Shown here: in pieces, positions 1 to 7,276 of the stretch
Layout of the letters: every line of letters begins with the position of its first letter
Numbering within the stretch: the first letter of the stretch is position 1
NCBI GenBank assembly: GCA_905195085.1
Contig: CAJJUK010000023.1
Coordinates: 1 to 24,115 of the forward strand
Length of the DNA stretch: 24,115 nucleotides
Origin: an uncultured Christensenella sp.
GTDB taxonomy: Bacteria; Bacillota; Clostridia; Christensenellales; UBA1242
Direction of reading: 5' to 3'
Notes under the pieces: generated by a model
Told to the model about the DNA's origin: nothing
Database searches by the model: none
Seen by the model: only the letters and a program-made list of their open reading frames with translations
Position numbers and translations under genes: made by a program

Positions 1-88
1 AAATATATTTATTTAAAAGATGTTATCAAACATTAATGTTTTGGCAAAAACCTTCCAAAATAATGGAAGTTTTCTTCCAAATATAAAT

Positions 89-117
89 AAAAAAGACACC
101 TCAATTGGTGTCTTTTA
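89..117. terminator. Bidirectional intrinsic terminator after the leftward operon
   Basis: Perfect 10-bp inverted repeat, AAAAGACACC (91-100) and GGTGTCTTTT (107-116), with a 6-base loop. On the minus strand it follows the stop codon of the 118-432 gene directly and ends in a T-run, so it closes the long leftward operon. The 1-88 stretch to its left has no gene. It holds a small hairpin, CTTCCA (52-57) with TGGAAG (64-69), and a second CTTCC copy at 74-78. Confidence 0.85.
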
Positions 118-432
118 TTAAAATATTGGTTTACCATCAATTTTTGTTAAAATTTGATTTCCTCTTTCATCAGTCTCAAATGTATATCTTTCCTTGTTTT
201 CTTTATACTCTCTTATTTCCTGTTTTGTTCTTTCTCTAATTTCTTTTTCTAACTCTGCAAACTCTTCATCATTCAAACTTAATGGAGCCCCCTCAAGCAA
301 ACTAAAATGTTCAATATAACTATTTATTGCTTTTGGTGTAGCCTTATCTGTTAACTTTGACGTGCATTTCCTTGGATCTATATAATACCATTCTTTATTT
401 GTTGTGTAATATGCCGGTTTATCAAACATCAT
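118..432 (-). CDS. Small acidic/charged hypothetical protein (last gene of the operon)
   Basis: A 104-residue protein with no family that I recognise. The N-terminal part is aromatic-rich (repeated Tyr and Trp in the first 20 residues); the middle, about residues 55-85, is a highly charged, probably helical Glu/Lys/Arg stretch; there is no membrane segment or signal peptide. The gene overlaps the 3' end of the upstream metallopeptidase gene by about 10 bases, and a GGAG lies ten bases before its ATG inside that gene, so the two are likely translationally coupled. A start one codon later (second Met) is equally possible. A perfect terminator follows the stop. Its tight linkage to the metallopeptidase could mean a partner role such as an immunity or cofactor protein, but that is only a guess from position. 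Confidence 0.7.
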   Translation of the reverse strand: MMFDKPAYYTTNKEWYYIDPRKCTSKLTDKATPKAINSYIEHFSLLEGAPLSLNDEEFAELEKEIRERTKQEIREYKENKERYTFETDERGNQILTKIDGKPIF

Positions 433-1213
433 AACTTTTCAACTCCTTTTTTAAAAAGTCAATCATTGCCTTTGCAAGAGGCGGTTTATATGAACTATTC
501 GTGTGTGCACTTGCAAAAACTTCTGCAAACCACTCCTTAGAATTTTCCTGTAATGAATAGTCACTCACTCCCAATTGATAATTATTATATTTTGTTCTAG
601 CTATTTTGTCAATTTCAACATAAATCCTATCTGCTTCTTCATTAATAACTTTTTCTGCTTCTTTACTACCTAAATTTTTGAATCTTACATATTGCCTAAT
701 ATCTTTTTGAAAACGTTTTTCAATGATATTTCTTTCCAAATAATGCCCAAATTCATGTGTAATAACATAATCAGTTTTATTTTCAGCACTTGCACTAAAA
801 CCAACTTGAATCTGATGTTTTATTTTGGTGTTCATATCTTCAACATCTTTAACAAGTTTTTTGTTGTAACAAATTTGTGATTGTGTTAAATCTGGATCTA
901 TTCTAGCGTAACAAGCAATAGTATTATCACTCATTGGATAGTTTCTTATGTGTAACTCATGCTCTGGCTCTTTGCTTAAAAGACCACTATATTTTTTTGA
1001 AAGCTTCTCTACTTGTTGAAGGTTTGAATTAAGCAGTTGTTCATTCATTGTGTCAGTTGACTCACACACCATAATATTATAATTTTTTAAACTCTTTGTC
1101 AATTTATTTTGTTTTGTGGTTTCTTTATCCTTAAAATAATCACCTAAATTTAGATTTTTGTTTCTAGTAGATTCTGCTATTATTTGTCTAAAACTGCTTC
1201 CTCTTCCGCCCAT
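422..1213 (-). CDS. MGGRGSS-type phage/ICE zinc metallopeptidase (HEFGH)
   Basis: Protein of 263 residues from the ATG at 1213. That start is chosen because AAAGGAGAAAACA precedes it and because the MGGRGSS opening is typical of a family seen in clostridial phages and integrative elements. Zinc-site motif ITHEFGHYLE has HEFGH at residues 153-157, with a possible third ligand in EWFAE (about 227-231), the zincin/gluzincin arrangement. The first 140 residues are Lys/Asn-rich without a recognised domain. There is no signal peptide or membrane segment, so it acts in the cytoplasm or is injected. The substrate is unknown; related domains occur next to phage head-morphogenesis proteins and in toxins. 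It overlaps the DUF4417 gene by 34 bases and the next small gene by 11. Confidence 0.7.
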   Translation of the reverse strand: MGGRGSSFRQIIAESTRNKNLNLGDYFKDKETTKQNKLTKSLKNYNIMVCESTDTMNEQLLNSNLQQVEKLSKKYSGLLSKEPEHELHIRNYPMSDNTIACYARIDPDLTQSQICYNKKLVKDVEDMNTKIKHQIQVGFSASAENKTDYVITHEFGHYLERNIIEKRFQKDIRQYVRFKNLGSKEAEKVINEEADRIYVEIDKIARTKYNNYQLGVSDYSLQENSKEWFAEVFASAHTNSSYKPPLAKAMIDFLKKELKSYDV

Positions 1214-1839
1214 TGTTTTCTCCTTTCTTCCATAAATGAATTGATTTGTATTATTTTTTCGTCTGCCTGCAGTTCCTTTGGCAGAACTCCAACGCATATG
1301 ATTTTCTCTGGATTTAAAATTTGTTTCATTCTGTCAAAACCTGCCAAAAATAACTGTTTCGATTCTTTGCTATGACAACCTGTAGAACACACAGAGACAA
1401 CTCCACCAGGTTCGATACCATCAAAGCAGTATTCAAATGAACTCTCATCTGACCACTGTATATTTGGAATCACATTGACACCTTGCTTTTGCCAATAAGC
1501 CATGAGCACTTTGTTCCTCCAGCAGTTATACATCTGCTGTGGCTTTGGCATATTAAGATACATTGAAAAGTCTGCACCTATAACTGCGTTAAACTTTTTG
1601 AGCAGTTCCACGTATGCTCCTGGTTCTCTCCACACACGTTCAAATTGATAATCGTCGATGTAAAAGTGACAGATCTTACTTTCTGGCTGTGTTTCGGTCA
1701 GTGCATGATTAAACGGTGTAGCAAGCAAAAACTGACATTTGAGTTGTCCTGGTGAAAATGCCTGGACTTTTGGCATATCAAACTTTCCGGCCGTTTCTAA
1801 ATTGTTTGTGATTGAAAAATTAAAAACATCTTTTCTCAT
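1180..1839 (-). CDS. DUF4417 family protein
   Basis: 219 residues. It matches my memory of the DUF4417 family of phages and integrative elements in Bacillota through a row of motifs: HFYIDDYQFERVW (about residues 58-70), the GADFSMYLNMP segment, a QQMYNCWRNK stretch, WQKQGVNVIPNIQW, SFEYCFDGI and a later SVCSTGC. The function of the family is not established to my knowledge. The start at 1839 has AAGGAAGG six bases upstream. The end overlaps the metallopeptidase gene, whose ribosome binding site lies within the last codons here. It is preceded by a 130-bp gap with two small hairpins, so it may have its own promoter. Confidence 0.75.
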   Translation of the reverse strand: MRKDVFNFSITNNLETAGKFDMPKVQAFSPGQLKCQFLLATPFNHALTETQPESKICHFYIDDYQFERVWREPGAYVELLKKFNAVIGADFSMYLNMPKPQQMYNCWRNKVLMAYWQKQGVNVIPNIQWSDESSFEYCFDGIEPGGVVSVCSTGCHSKESKQLFLAGFDRMKQILNPEKIICVGVLPKELQADEKIIQINSFMEERRKQWAEEEAVLDK

Positions 1840-1969
1840 TTTTTACCTTCCTTTTTTAGAAAATAAAAAATGCATGGCACTTCGTGCTCTTCCACTTTAA
1901 TTTTGTTATTTAGACTGATTGCATATATTAAACAGGGAATTTCACCCTGGACAGTTTAATTTTTTATTG
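1840..1969 (-). other. Non-coding gap with two small hairpins
   Basis: Between the HTH gene and the DUF4417 gene. On the minus strand CAGGG and CCCTG form a 5-bp stem, with a further AAAC/GTTT pairing outside it, followed by a T/A-rich tract. A second short GCAC-GTGC hairpin is at about 1878-1888. The first could be a weak terminator for the HTH gene. No convincing promoter pair was found. Confidence 0.35.
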
Positions 1970-2215
1970 TTAACTTATCATTTGAAACAAAGGCAATTCT
2001 TTGTCCTTAATCTTGTCATATTCCATGCGTAACCTCAAATACACTTCCGTTTTTGGCTGTTGTCCGTTGTTTAACCATCGAGTCACTTGTGATGGTTCAA
2101 CTCTGAACTTCTCAGCAAAACGAAGCCTGTCCAGTTGATAATATGACATGAGCTTTGACACAATTGTTGAGATTGGTGTCAATTCAACCTGTCCAGTGTC
2201 TCTATTCAGTTTCAT
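1970..2215 (-). CDS. Small XRE-like HTH protein
   Basis: 81 residues. The segment from about residue 25 to 55 (LDRLRFAEKFRVEPSQVTRW) reads as a Cro/CI-type helix-turn-helix, with FAEKFRVEPSQVTRWLN as the turn and recognition helix. The rest is short and charged, with no other domain. It stands 5 bases downstream of the zinc-cluster gene and is followed by a non-coding gap. It is probably a late or accessory regulator of the element, distinct from the main switch at 13 kb. The direct target is not visible. Confidence 0.7.
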   Translation of the reverse strand: MKLNRDTGQVELTPISTIVSKLMSYYQLDRLRFAEKFRVEPSQVTRWLNNGQQPKTEVYLRLRMEYDKIKDKELPLFQMIS

Positions 2216-2219
2216 GATT

Positions 2220-2420
2220 TTACCTCCCCTTTTTAAGTTTTAGTCGCATTTCTTCTAGGCGTTTGATAATTTCCTCACATTTAGATTTTAGATCTCCAGA
2301 ATTATCCATGCCATCAGATTTTGTTACATTTTCATAGCAATCTTCACACAAACTTCCTGCATGACAAGTCCAACATCCACATAAAAAGCATTTATGGGCT
2401 TCAACAATTCCCTCTTCCAT
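2220..2420 (-). CDS. Small Cys-rich zinc-binding protein
   Basis: 66 residues with six cysteines spaced as CxxC-x-C-xx-C (11, 14, 16, 19) and CxxC (25, 28), then a charged helical tail of about 25 residues. This looks like a compact zinc ribbon/knuckle of the type used for nucleic-acid or protein binding; no specific family is recognised. It is packed between its neighbours with gaps of 3-4 bases. The preceding gene product also ends in a Cys-rich segment, so both may bind metal or act together. Confidence 0.6.
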   Translation of the reverse strand: MEEGIVEAHKCFLCGCWTCHAGSLCEDCYENVTKSDGMDNSGDLKSKCEEIIKRLEEMRLKLKKGR

Positions 2421-2423
2421 CTT

Positions 2424-2972
2424 TCACTTCTCAAACTCCTTTTGTATTTTCTCTATGATGCCACATAAATCATCATAATCAACACAAGTTGTATCAAATT
2501 TCTTTCCACATTCACATATATGATATCCTGAAAAATCATCCGCTTTCTCTTTAATATTCTCGCACAATTCATTTATGAGTTCTTGCTTATGGGTTTTCAA
2601 CCTTGCATTTTCCTGCTGTAGATCCCGGCATTCTTTCTTGTATCTCTGACATTCTTTATGCAAACCTTTGTTAATCTCTTCAAATCTTGCTCGCTTATCA
2701 TTGTATTTTTTTATATCTCTAATTTGCTCTTTTAAGCTTTTACATTCTTGTTCGTAATAATCTGCTGACGCCTTTGCCATTGAAAATTTAGAATAATTTA
2801 TATTTTCCACTGCTTCAGAACGTTTTTTAAATTCTTCAAACTGGTTCTTAAGCTTGAGATACTTATCGATTATAAAATCTATATTTGGCTTGCTAAAATG
2901 CATTCTTCCTCTTTTATCCAAAGCTGGATATATTCCCAAATCTACATAATCTTGATATTTTAAGTTATTCAT
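2424..2972 (-). CDS. Coiled-coil protein with C-terminal Cys motif
   Basis: 182 residues. The middle (about residues 25-145) is almost entirely Lys/Glu/Arg-rich with heptad-like hydrophobic spacing and predicts a long coiled coil. The C-terminus has a CECGKKF motif and two further cysteines within about 20 residues, a probable zinc site. No membrane segment. The start overlaps the end of the 2969-3163 gene by 4 bases (translational coupling). The family is not recognised. The shape, a long coiled coil with a small zinc head, fits a scaffold or DNA-bridging protein, but nothing in the sequence proves this. Confidence 0.65.
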   Translation of the reverse strand: MNNLKYQDYVDLGIYPALDKRGRMHFSKPNIDFIIDKYLKLKNQFEEFKKRSEAVENINYSKFSMAKASADYYEQECKSLKEQIRDIKKYNDKRARFEEINKGLHKECQRYKKECRDLQQENARLKTHKQELINELCENIKEKADDFSGYHICECGKKFDTTCVDYDDLCGIIEKIQKEFEK

Positions 2973-3163
2973 ATCTGCTCCTTTTCTTTATATTTAGCAC
3001 CCATATAAATTGAAAATGCCAAACTTATATTTTGCTCGTTTCGTGGTCGTCTAAATATTTCTTTTGAATTTTCTATTACAACAACTTCTTTTGTTTTATA
3101 GTCAAATTTAATTTCAACATCGTTATTACGATAATAGGTTTCAGTAACTTGAGTTATATTCAT
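2969..3163 (-). CDS. Small hypothetical protein
   Basis: 64 residues, not recognised. It has alternating hydrophobic residues in the first 40 positions (VEIKFDYKTKEVVVIEN), suggesting a small beta-sheet domain. It overlaps by 4 bases both the gene before it (3160-3636) and the gene after it (2424-2972), so it belongs to a coupled translation chain. The GGGGTGGGG run at the end of the upstream gene provides its ribosome binding site. Confidence 0.6.
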   Translation of the reverse strand: MNITQVTETYYRNNDVEIKFDYKTKEVVVIENSKEIFRRPRNEQNISLAFSIYMGAKYKEKEQI

Positions 3164-3636
3164 TCCCCACCCCTAAACAGCCTTACGCACTCGTCATAGG
3201 CTTTGTAGAAGTTTTCTTCAGTTAAATCAAGTTCTAACCATATGTTGTTTGTGTTTAACCACCAAAGATAAATACTTTCTTGCTTTTGTTTTAACAAAAA
3301 CTCATGTCCGTTTTTTGCTTTAAATTCTACTTTTTTACCATTCAAAAACTCTTCCCAAGTCAAGAACGGCAGTGTCTCAGTGCGGGTTATGTTAGTATGG
3401 TGCAAGAAGTGTTCAGCCCTTGCTTTAGTCTTAAATAAATAATCTAAATGAATATGTTGACTCAATCCCGATTTTGTATAGAGAATCAAAATGTTTTGCT
3501 CAATTAAATAATCAAAATCTTTTACTTGAATCTCAACAACATCTCCAGAATCAATGTATATATGTTGAATAAGCTTTGATATCCCCCACACACTTTTGCT
3601 GTTCTCAATTGCTTTCTCTACTTCTTCACGTGTCAT
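3160..3636 (-). CDS. Hypothetical protein, 158 residues
   Basis: Not recognised. Mixed alpha/beta pattern: a short N-terminal helix (residues 1-20), strand-like segments at about 30-70, a basic HFLHHTN segment near 93, and a Trp-rich region (SIYLWWLNTNNIWLELDL) near 120-140. No signal peptide or membrane segment. It lies 2 bases after the DUF2786-like gene and overlaps the next gene by 4 bases. The wording of its C-terminus (LFRGGE) is largely the Shine-Dalgarno for the following gene. Confidence 0.65.
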   Translation of the reverse strand: MTREEVEKAIENSKSVWGISKLIQHIYIDSGDVVEIQVKDFDYLIEQNILILYTKSGLSQHIHLDYLFKTKARAEHFLHHTNITRTETLPFLTWEEFLNGKKVEFKAKNGHEFLLKQKQESIYLWWLNTNNIWLELDLTEENFYKAYDECVRLFRGGE

Positions 3637-3638
3637 AA

Positions 3639-4157
3639 CTACCCCTCAATTTGCTTTAAAAATTCCGACTTTTCTATTCCTTTAGCCATTCGTAAAACTT
3701 TCATATCTTCTTCTGATAAGAAGAACCTTTCATCTTTAGATTTACATAATTCAGGATTAGGGAATATTTCATTCGCTTGAATAAATGTATGATAAAATCT
3801 ATCTAGTTGTTTTCTTAACTCTCTCTTGTAAAAATCAAACTTCGCTTTTATCTCTAAAAATTCTATATCTGTACAATCAATACACATTTTATTTTTGATA
3901 TGTATATATGAGTAGTATCCTTTCTTTTCGTTTTTGTTTCCATAAACAGAATAAGCAATCTGACCGAGCAGTTCTTTTTCCATTTTATTTCCAACTTTAA
4001 AGTCAAAGCTTTTAATTACTTCAGTTTCCAGGTCTTCATCTCTGATGTGATACTTTTCCATAAGCTCTGACAATTTTTGTCGAGCATTAAATTTTTCGCC
4101 TCCAACACCATTTTTAGCTAAAGCTTGAATTTTTTTAAGTAATTCCAATCTTTCCAT
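3639..4157 (-). CDS. DUF2786-like protein
   Basis: 172 residues. The N-terminal 40 residues (LLKKIQALAKNGVGGEKFNARQ, then KLSELMEKYHI) match the DUF2786 pattern of a helix beginning with KI-x-x-L-A-L-A-K followed by an A/S-x-K-L-x-x-LM-x-KYxI helix. DUF2786 proteins are often phage- or element-borne and of unknown function. The middle, around residues 80-125, is aromatic and strand-rich. A single copy with its own ribosome binding site (AAGGAG about 6 bases before the ATG), and a 35-base gap separates it from the paralog pair upstream. Confidence 0.65.
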   Translation of the reverse strand: MERLELLKKIQALAKNGVGGEKFNARQKLSELMEKYHIRDEDLETEVIKSFDFKVGNKMEKELLGQIAYSVYGNKNEKKGYYSYIHIKNKMCIDCTDIEFLEIKAKFDFYKRELRKQLDRFYHTFIQANEIFPNPELCKSKDERFFLSEEDMKVLRMAKGIEKSEFLKQIEG

Positions 4158-4192
4158 TTATTCAATTCTCCTTATAACAATGAATTTCATTT

Positions 4193-4489
4193 CTATGGTT
4201 CTTTTAACAATTCCTTTTTATATACTTCTAGATATGGAGCAATATTTATAAATAAATGAGGTGGTGTAAAGTGCAAATAAGTCCACCATGTATATTCCAA
4301 AAAATTTTTAAACTTTTTTGCTTTAGATAAATCACTCGTTATCTTTCTATCATTAGATACAAACAACCTTTTAGATGTTTCTTCTTCAAAAAAGTTATCC
4401 TTAACTAAAAGAACATAATAAGTCTCTTTTGTTTTTACCTCTGACTTCTTCAAAAAACAGATTTCATTATTCTCATTTAATACAAACAT
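4193..4489 (-). CDS. Hypothetical protein, paralog of the neighbouring 110-residue protein
   Basis: 98 residues. It shares a clear pattern with the protein at 4492-4821: M-x-x-LNE opening, a YxVLxxKxxFF-type strand, SNDRKITSDLSKAKKFK in the middle, an aromatic WWTYLHF segment, and INIAPYLE near the end. The two are therefore a tandem duplication. The ribosome binding sites are also alike (GGAGAGTCGGATAAGA here), showing that the repeat unit includes the gene junction. No membrane segment; function unknown. Confidence 0.7.
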   Translation of the reverse strand: MFVLNENNEICFLKKSEVKTKETYYVLLVKDNFFEEETSKRLFVSNDRKITSDLSKAKKFKNFLEYTWWTYLHFTPPHLFINIAPYLEVYKKELLKEP

Positions 4490-4491
4490 TC

Positions 4492-4821
4492 TTATCCGAC
4501 TCTCCTTTTAGCAACAAATTTGACATTCTTCGATGTTCGTTTAACAGCTCTTTTTCTTCTTTGGGCTTCTAAATATGGAGCTATATTTACAACTCTCACT
4601 CGACTATTATAAAACCAAAACGCTCCCCACGCCGACTTAAACTTTTTAGCTTGTCTGATGTCAGTTGTAAATTTTAAATCTTCGCTTAAAAAAAACTCTT
4701 TCTTAAAATGTTCTACAAAAAGCATTTCTTTGTTTAGCATTAGTACATAACATGGTCTCAACCATTTATATCTTTTTTTCTCAACACTTTTTACTTCAAA
4801 TTCTTCATTTAATATAAGCAT
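4492..4821 (-). CDS. Hypothetical protein, tandem paralog of 4193-4489
   Basis: About 109 residues from the ATG at 4821, with the same layout as its downstream paralog (LxLNEE opening, SEDLKFTTDIRQAKKFK, aromatic segment, VVNIAPYLE) plus a basic C-terminal tail rich in Lys and Arg. An upstream in-frame ATG at 4842 exists, but the 4821 start is preferred because GGAGAGTTGGATAGA before it matches the ribosome binding site of the paralog. The tail and its basic charge could bind nucleic acid; that is inference. Confidence 0.7.
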   Translation of the reverse strand: MLILNEEFEVKSVEKKRYKWLRPCYVLMLNKEMLFVEHFKKEFFLSEDLKFTTDIRQAKKFKSAWGAFWFYNSRVRVVNIAPYLEAQRRKRAVKRTSKNVKFVAKRRVG

Positions 4822-4822
4822 T

Positions 4823-5122
4823 CTATCCAACTCTCCTTTCAACTATGTATTTGTCGTATCCTTCGACTTTTTCGTCCGATGGTCTGATTGTTTCAAACAG
4901 TGTAGCGCCTAGGGCTTTAACAGTGGACTTATTAAACATTCTAGCTGTTAAGATTGAATATGGAGCAAAATTGCCATACTTCTTCAATGCAACACTCCAT
5001 GCTCTCTGTTTTGTCTTTTCATATATAACTGAATATTGGAACTTCCCACTTGGACATTCACCATATCGAAATAATATGAAGTATTGATTGAATCTTTCTT
5101 TTTTCTGTGTGTTTTTTGCCAT
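4823..5122 (-). CDS. Hypothetical protein, 99 residues
   Basis: Not recognised. N-terminus is basic (AKNTQKKERFNQYF). The body alternates hydrophobic and aromatic residues, suggesting a small alpha/beta fold. The last residues RRVG are encoded by the ribosome binding site of the next gene, the same arrangement as at the next junction. It is the first gene after the ATPase, preceded by AAGGGGGCAAAAAT and by the GC-rich hairpin at 5159-5173, so it probably starts a sub-operon. Confidence 0.65.
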   Translation of the reverse strand: MAKNTQKKERFNQYFILFRYGECPSGKFQYSVIYEKTKQRAWSVALKKYGNFAPYSILTARMFNKSTVKALGATLFETIRPSDEKVEGYDKYIVERRVG

Positions 5123-5158
5123 ATTTTTGCCCCCTTATTTGCATTTGCACAATCGCCA

Positions 5159-5173
5159 GCGACCTACGGTCGC
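5159..5173. other. Small perfect GC-rich hairpin
   Basis: GCGACC-TAC-GGTCGC: a 6-bp perfect stem with a 3-base loop in an otherwise A+T-rich gap (5123-5393). On the plus strand a run of seven Ts lies 9 bases further on. It could be a terminator, or a Rep/recombinase recognition hairpin. Confidence 0.5.
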
Positions 5174-5281
5174 AAGTAGTATTTTTTTATATAATGTCTC
5201 TAATCAAATTTTCAAAATGAAGCATATTTTATTCACAATTCAATCGTTATTGGCACGTCAGAATACTTGCAATTGAGCACC

Positions 5282-5436
5282 AAAATCTGAAAATTTGCCT
5301 AATATTGCTAAAAACTAATCATACACACATCCACCCTTTAAAGAAAACTTTAAAGGGTAAATATATATATGAATAGATGTGTATGTATAATAATTAGTTT
5401 TTCTTAGCAATACTTTTAGACAAATTTTCAGATTTT
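5282..5436. repeat. Long interrupted inverted repeat (cruciform) overlapping the 3' end of the ATPase gene
   Basis: Left and right arms pair in five blocks: AAAATCTGAAAATTTG (5282-5297) with 5421-5436, 16 of 16; ATTGCT (5304-5309) with 5406-5411; AAAAACTAAT (5310-5319) with 5393-5402; CATACACACATC (5320-5331) with GATGTGTATG (5376-5385), two-base bulge; CCCTTTAAAG (5334-5343) with CTTTAAAGGG (5348-5357) around an AAAA loop. The right arm is the last codons of the ATPase gene plus the bases after the stop. Read on the plus strand the left arm encodes KSENLPNIAKN-stop against KSENLSKSIAKKN-stop in the gene. It probably acts as a terminator and possibly more. Confidence 0.8.
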
Positions 5437-6671
5437 AATACTTTTCTTGCTTCTTGCGGTGACAATTCAAGGTCTTCCCAAGGTTCTATCTCAATACGCT
5501 TATTCAATGCTTTGTAAGCACCCCTAAATGACCTTGTTTTATACACGAGTTCGCTTGCTCTTGGAAAATACAAACACTTCTCTTTTCCATTTTGCAAAAT
5601 GTTAACAACCACAAGATTTGAAGAATCTTTTGAAGCGTTATTTGAATTGTGTCCCAACTCTATATTCCCCATGCTTTGATACTTAACACGCCAAAACCCA
5701 CAATAATTTATGAACTCCTCAAAACTATCCATTAACTTACCATATCTCTTAGCTTGTTTAGATGAACGCTTTCTCAAAAAATAATCTTCTAATTTATTAA
5801 ACAACCATAGCAAAATTCTTGGTTTCAAAACCCAATCAGTATCAGTAAATCGTCTATTATCACATGAAATTGACCTAAAAGGTAAATATATATTTCTAGG
5901 ATTTTGTTCAGTAACACCAAAACTAAAATCAGCAAAATGTCTCATATCTTTTGCAAAATCTTCCAAGTCAGTTTCTCCATCCAAATTTTTTGCACGACCA
6001 TTAACTTTTTCTATATTTAAAATAGCTCCAACCTCATCTAAAAACCCAACATACAAATACGGTATTCTCTTGATTTGTTTAAGAAAACCAACATCAAGCT
6101 TATATGAAAACCTTCTATACTTCTCAGAATATACAGGAGGAAATGTCATTAAGTTTGGAATGCCTTTTCCATTAACTGTTGCTTTATACGAACCAATAAT
6201 CTCTTTATCGTCTAAAGTTAACTGATAATTAGGATCTTTCATTCGTCCACATACTTTCCAATATTCCCAAAATAACCTTCTGAACTTCACCTCTGAACGC
6301 CAATATTCAATATTTGTATAAGAAAGAGTTTTCCCCTTTCCATTCTCTCCAACACCTGTTTCCATATGGTTTTTGCTTTTAGATTCATGCTCTCTTGTTG
6401 CCTTATATCTAATCACATAGTACCACCACTCTATAAAACATTTAATTCCTAAAAAAGCACACAATATCACTGGTGATATTAGAAGATAATACCAAATATT
6501 TTCATAGTTTGAGATTATTGTCGGAGCCACAATTAACGTTGTTAAAATGCCACAAAACAAAAACACAAACCACGGCCAATAGTAAGCAATGCGTTTCTTC
6601 AATGGCATTTTATATGTTTTAATTCGTGGTCCAAACACTTCATCATCTTCTTTCTTACTTTTCTTCCACAT
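5394..6671 (-). CDS. Membrane-anchored P-loop ATPase, Zot/pI-like assembly ATPase candidate
   Basis: 425 residues. Two hydrophobic segments (about 33-51 and 62-84) anchor the N-terminus in the membrane. A Walker A motif GENGKGKT is at 108-115, a Walker B candidate YLYVGFLDE at 205-213, and a downstream RHFADFSFGVTEQNPRNI segment has the TEQ/DQ sensor seen in HerA/FtsK-class enzymes such as the filamentous-phage Zot/pI proteins. The C-terminal third is basic. Zot/pI proteins power assembly and export of filamentous virions through the membrane; classical pI has its membrane segment after the ATPase, so the N-terminal anchor is unusual. A VirD4/TraD-like coupling ATPase is the main alternative. 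Start chosen at 6671 by the CAGGAG seven bases upstream. A terminator precedes it and the inverted repeat follows its stop. Confidence 0.6.
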   Translation of the reverse strand: MWKKSKKEDDEVFGPRIKTYKMPLKKRIAYYWPWFVFLFCGILTTLIVAPTIISNYENIWYYLLISPVILCAFLGIKCFIEWWYYVIRYKATREHESKSKNHMETGVGENGKGKTLSYTNIEYWRSEVKFRRLFWEYWKVCGRMKDPNYQLTLDDKEIIGSYKATVNGKGIPNLMTFPPVYSEKYRRFSYKLDVGFLKQIKRIPYLYVGFLDEVGAILNIEKVNGRAKNLDGETDLEDFAKDMRHFADFSFGVTEQNPRNIYLPFRSISCDNRRFTDTDWVLKPRILLWLFNKLEDYFLRKRSSKQAKRYGKLMDSFEEFINYCGFWRVKYQSMGNIELGHNSNNASKDSSNLVVVNILQNGKEKCLYFPRASELVYKTRSFRGAYKALNKRIEIEPWEDLELSPQEARKVLKSENLSKSIAKKN

Positions 6672-6717
6672 ATTTTAACTCCTGAAGAAATAAATCTCAT
6701 GCAATCTATTTCTCCAT

Positions 6718-6745
6718 AAAAACCAACTTTATTGTTGGTTTTTTA
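6718..6745 (-). terminator. Intrinsic terminator after the 77-residue gene
   Basis: AAAAACCAAC (6718-6727), loop TTTATT, GTTGGTTTTT (6734-6743): a perfect 10-bp stem with a T-run on both strands. It lies between the 77-residue gene and the ATPase gene in the leftward direction, limiting how much transcription reaches the ATPase. Confidence 0.8.
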
Positions 6746-6774
6746 TTTTTGTTTAAGGTTAAAGTTTATTCTTG

Positions 6775-7008
6775 TCAGCCAACAGCAGATTCAACTGCAT
6801 TGGCATATTGTGAAAAGACTGTTGATTCTACATCTTCTTCTGGTGTTGTTTCTTGTGTCTTATCCTCTTCCTCTGTCTGTTCTGTGTTATCTTTGTTTTG
6901 GAAATACTCAACACCTTTTGTAATTCCTACAGTCAAACCTGCACCCACAGCAACACAGCAGATTCCAATGCCTAAGGCTTTCCAATTGAAACCTTTCTTC
7001 TTAGCCAT
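6775..7008 (-). CDS. Small secreted or membrane-anchored acidic protein (possible structural protein)
   Basis: 77 residues: a Lys-rich N-terminus (MAKKKGFNWK), one hydrophobic segment at about 11-34, then a very acidic, Thr/Glu-rich stretch (38-60) and a short Ser/Val/Ala tail. The ribosome binding site region is G-rich (AAAGGGGGAATAGGGGAT), suggesting strong translation. The gene is bounded by the hairpin region on one side and a strong terminator on the other, as is the major coat gene of Ff-type filamentous phages. However, the charge order (basic, membrane, acidic) is opposite to a typical major coat protein. It is either a minor virion component or a simple anchored protein; no family is recognised. 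Confidence 0.6.
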   Translation of the reverse strand: MAKKKGFNWKALGIGICCVAVGAGLTVGITKGVEYFQNKDNTEQTEEEDKTQETTPEEDVESTVFSQYANAVESAVG

Positions 7009-7276
7009 ATCCCCTATTCCCCCTTTTGTTTAATTTGACCGTCAGTTCCTCATGCAGAACCTCTAGCCATGCAAAGTTGAGAAGCCAAGGAGTTTCGATT
7101 TTTGTAAGAAAAAATTGCGAATTTATCATATCTCTTCTCAACTTTTTAAAGTGGACTTTTCCCTTACTCTTTTCTTTCGTCCACTTTGGTGGTGGGTTGG
7201 TTTTTGGTCTTGTTTTAATCCCACCAGTCTGACCGTCCTGCCAAGTTTATACTCTGATAGCAGTTTGCTGAGAGTG

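Noticed and set aside
1..117. AAATATAT at 1-8 as an att repeat with the same sequence near 16000
   Set aside because: Eight A/T bases recur by chance in such A+T-rich DNA; serine recombinase cores can be two bases, so no left junction can be called.
5088..5276. Plus-strand frame before the inverted repeat as an inverted gene
   Set aside because: It stops at 5276, before the left arm, is in another frame than the KSENL-like peptide, and overlaps the well-supported minus-strand gene.
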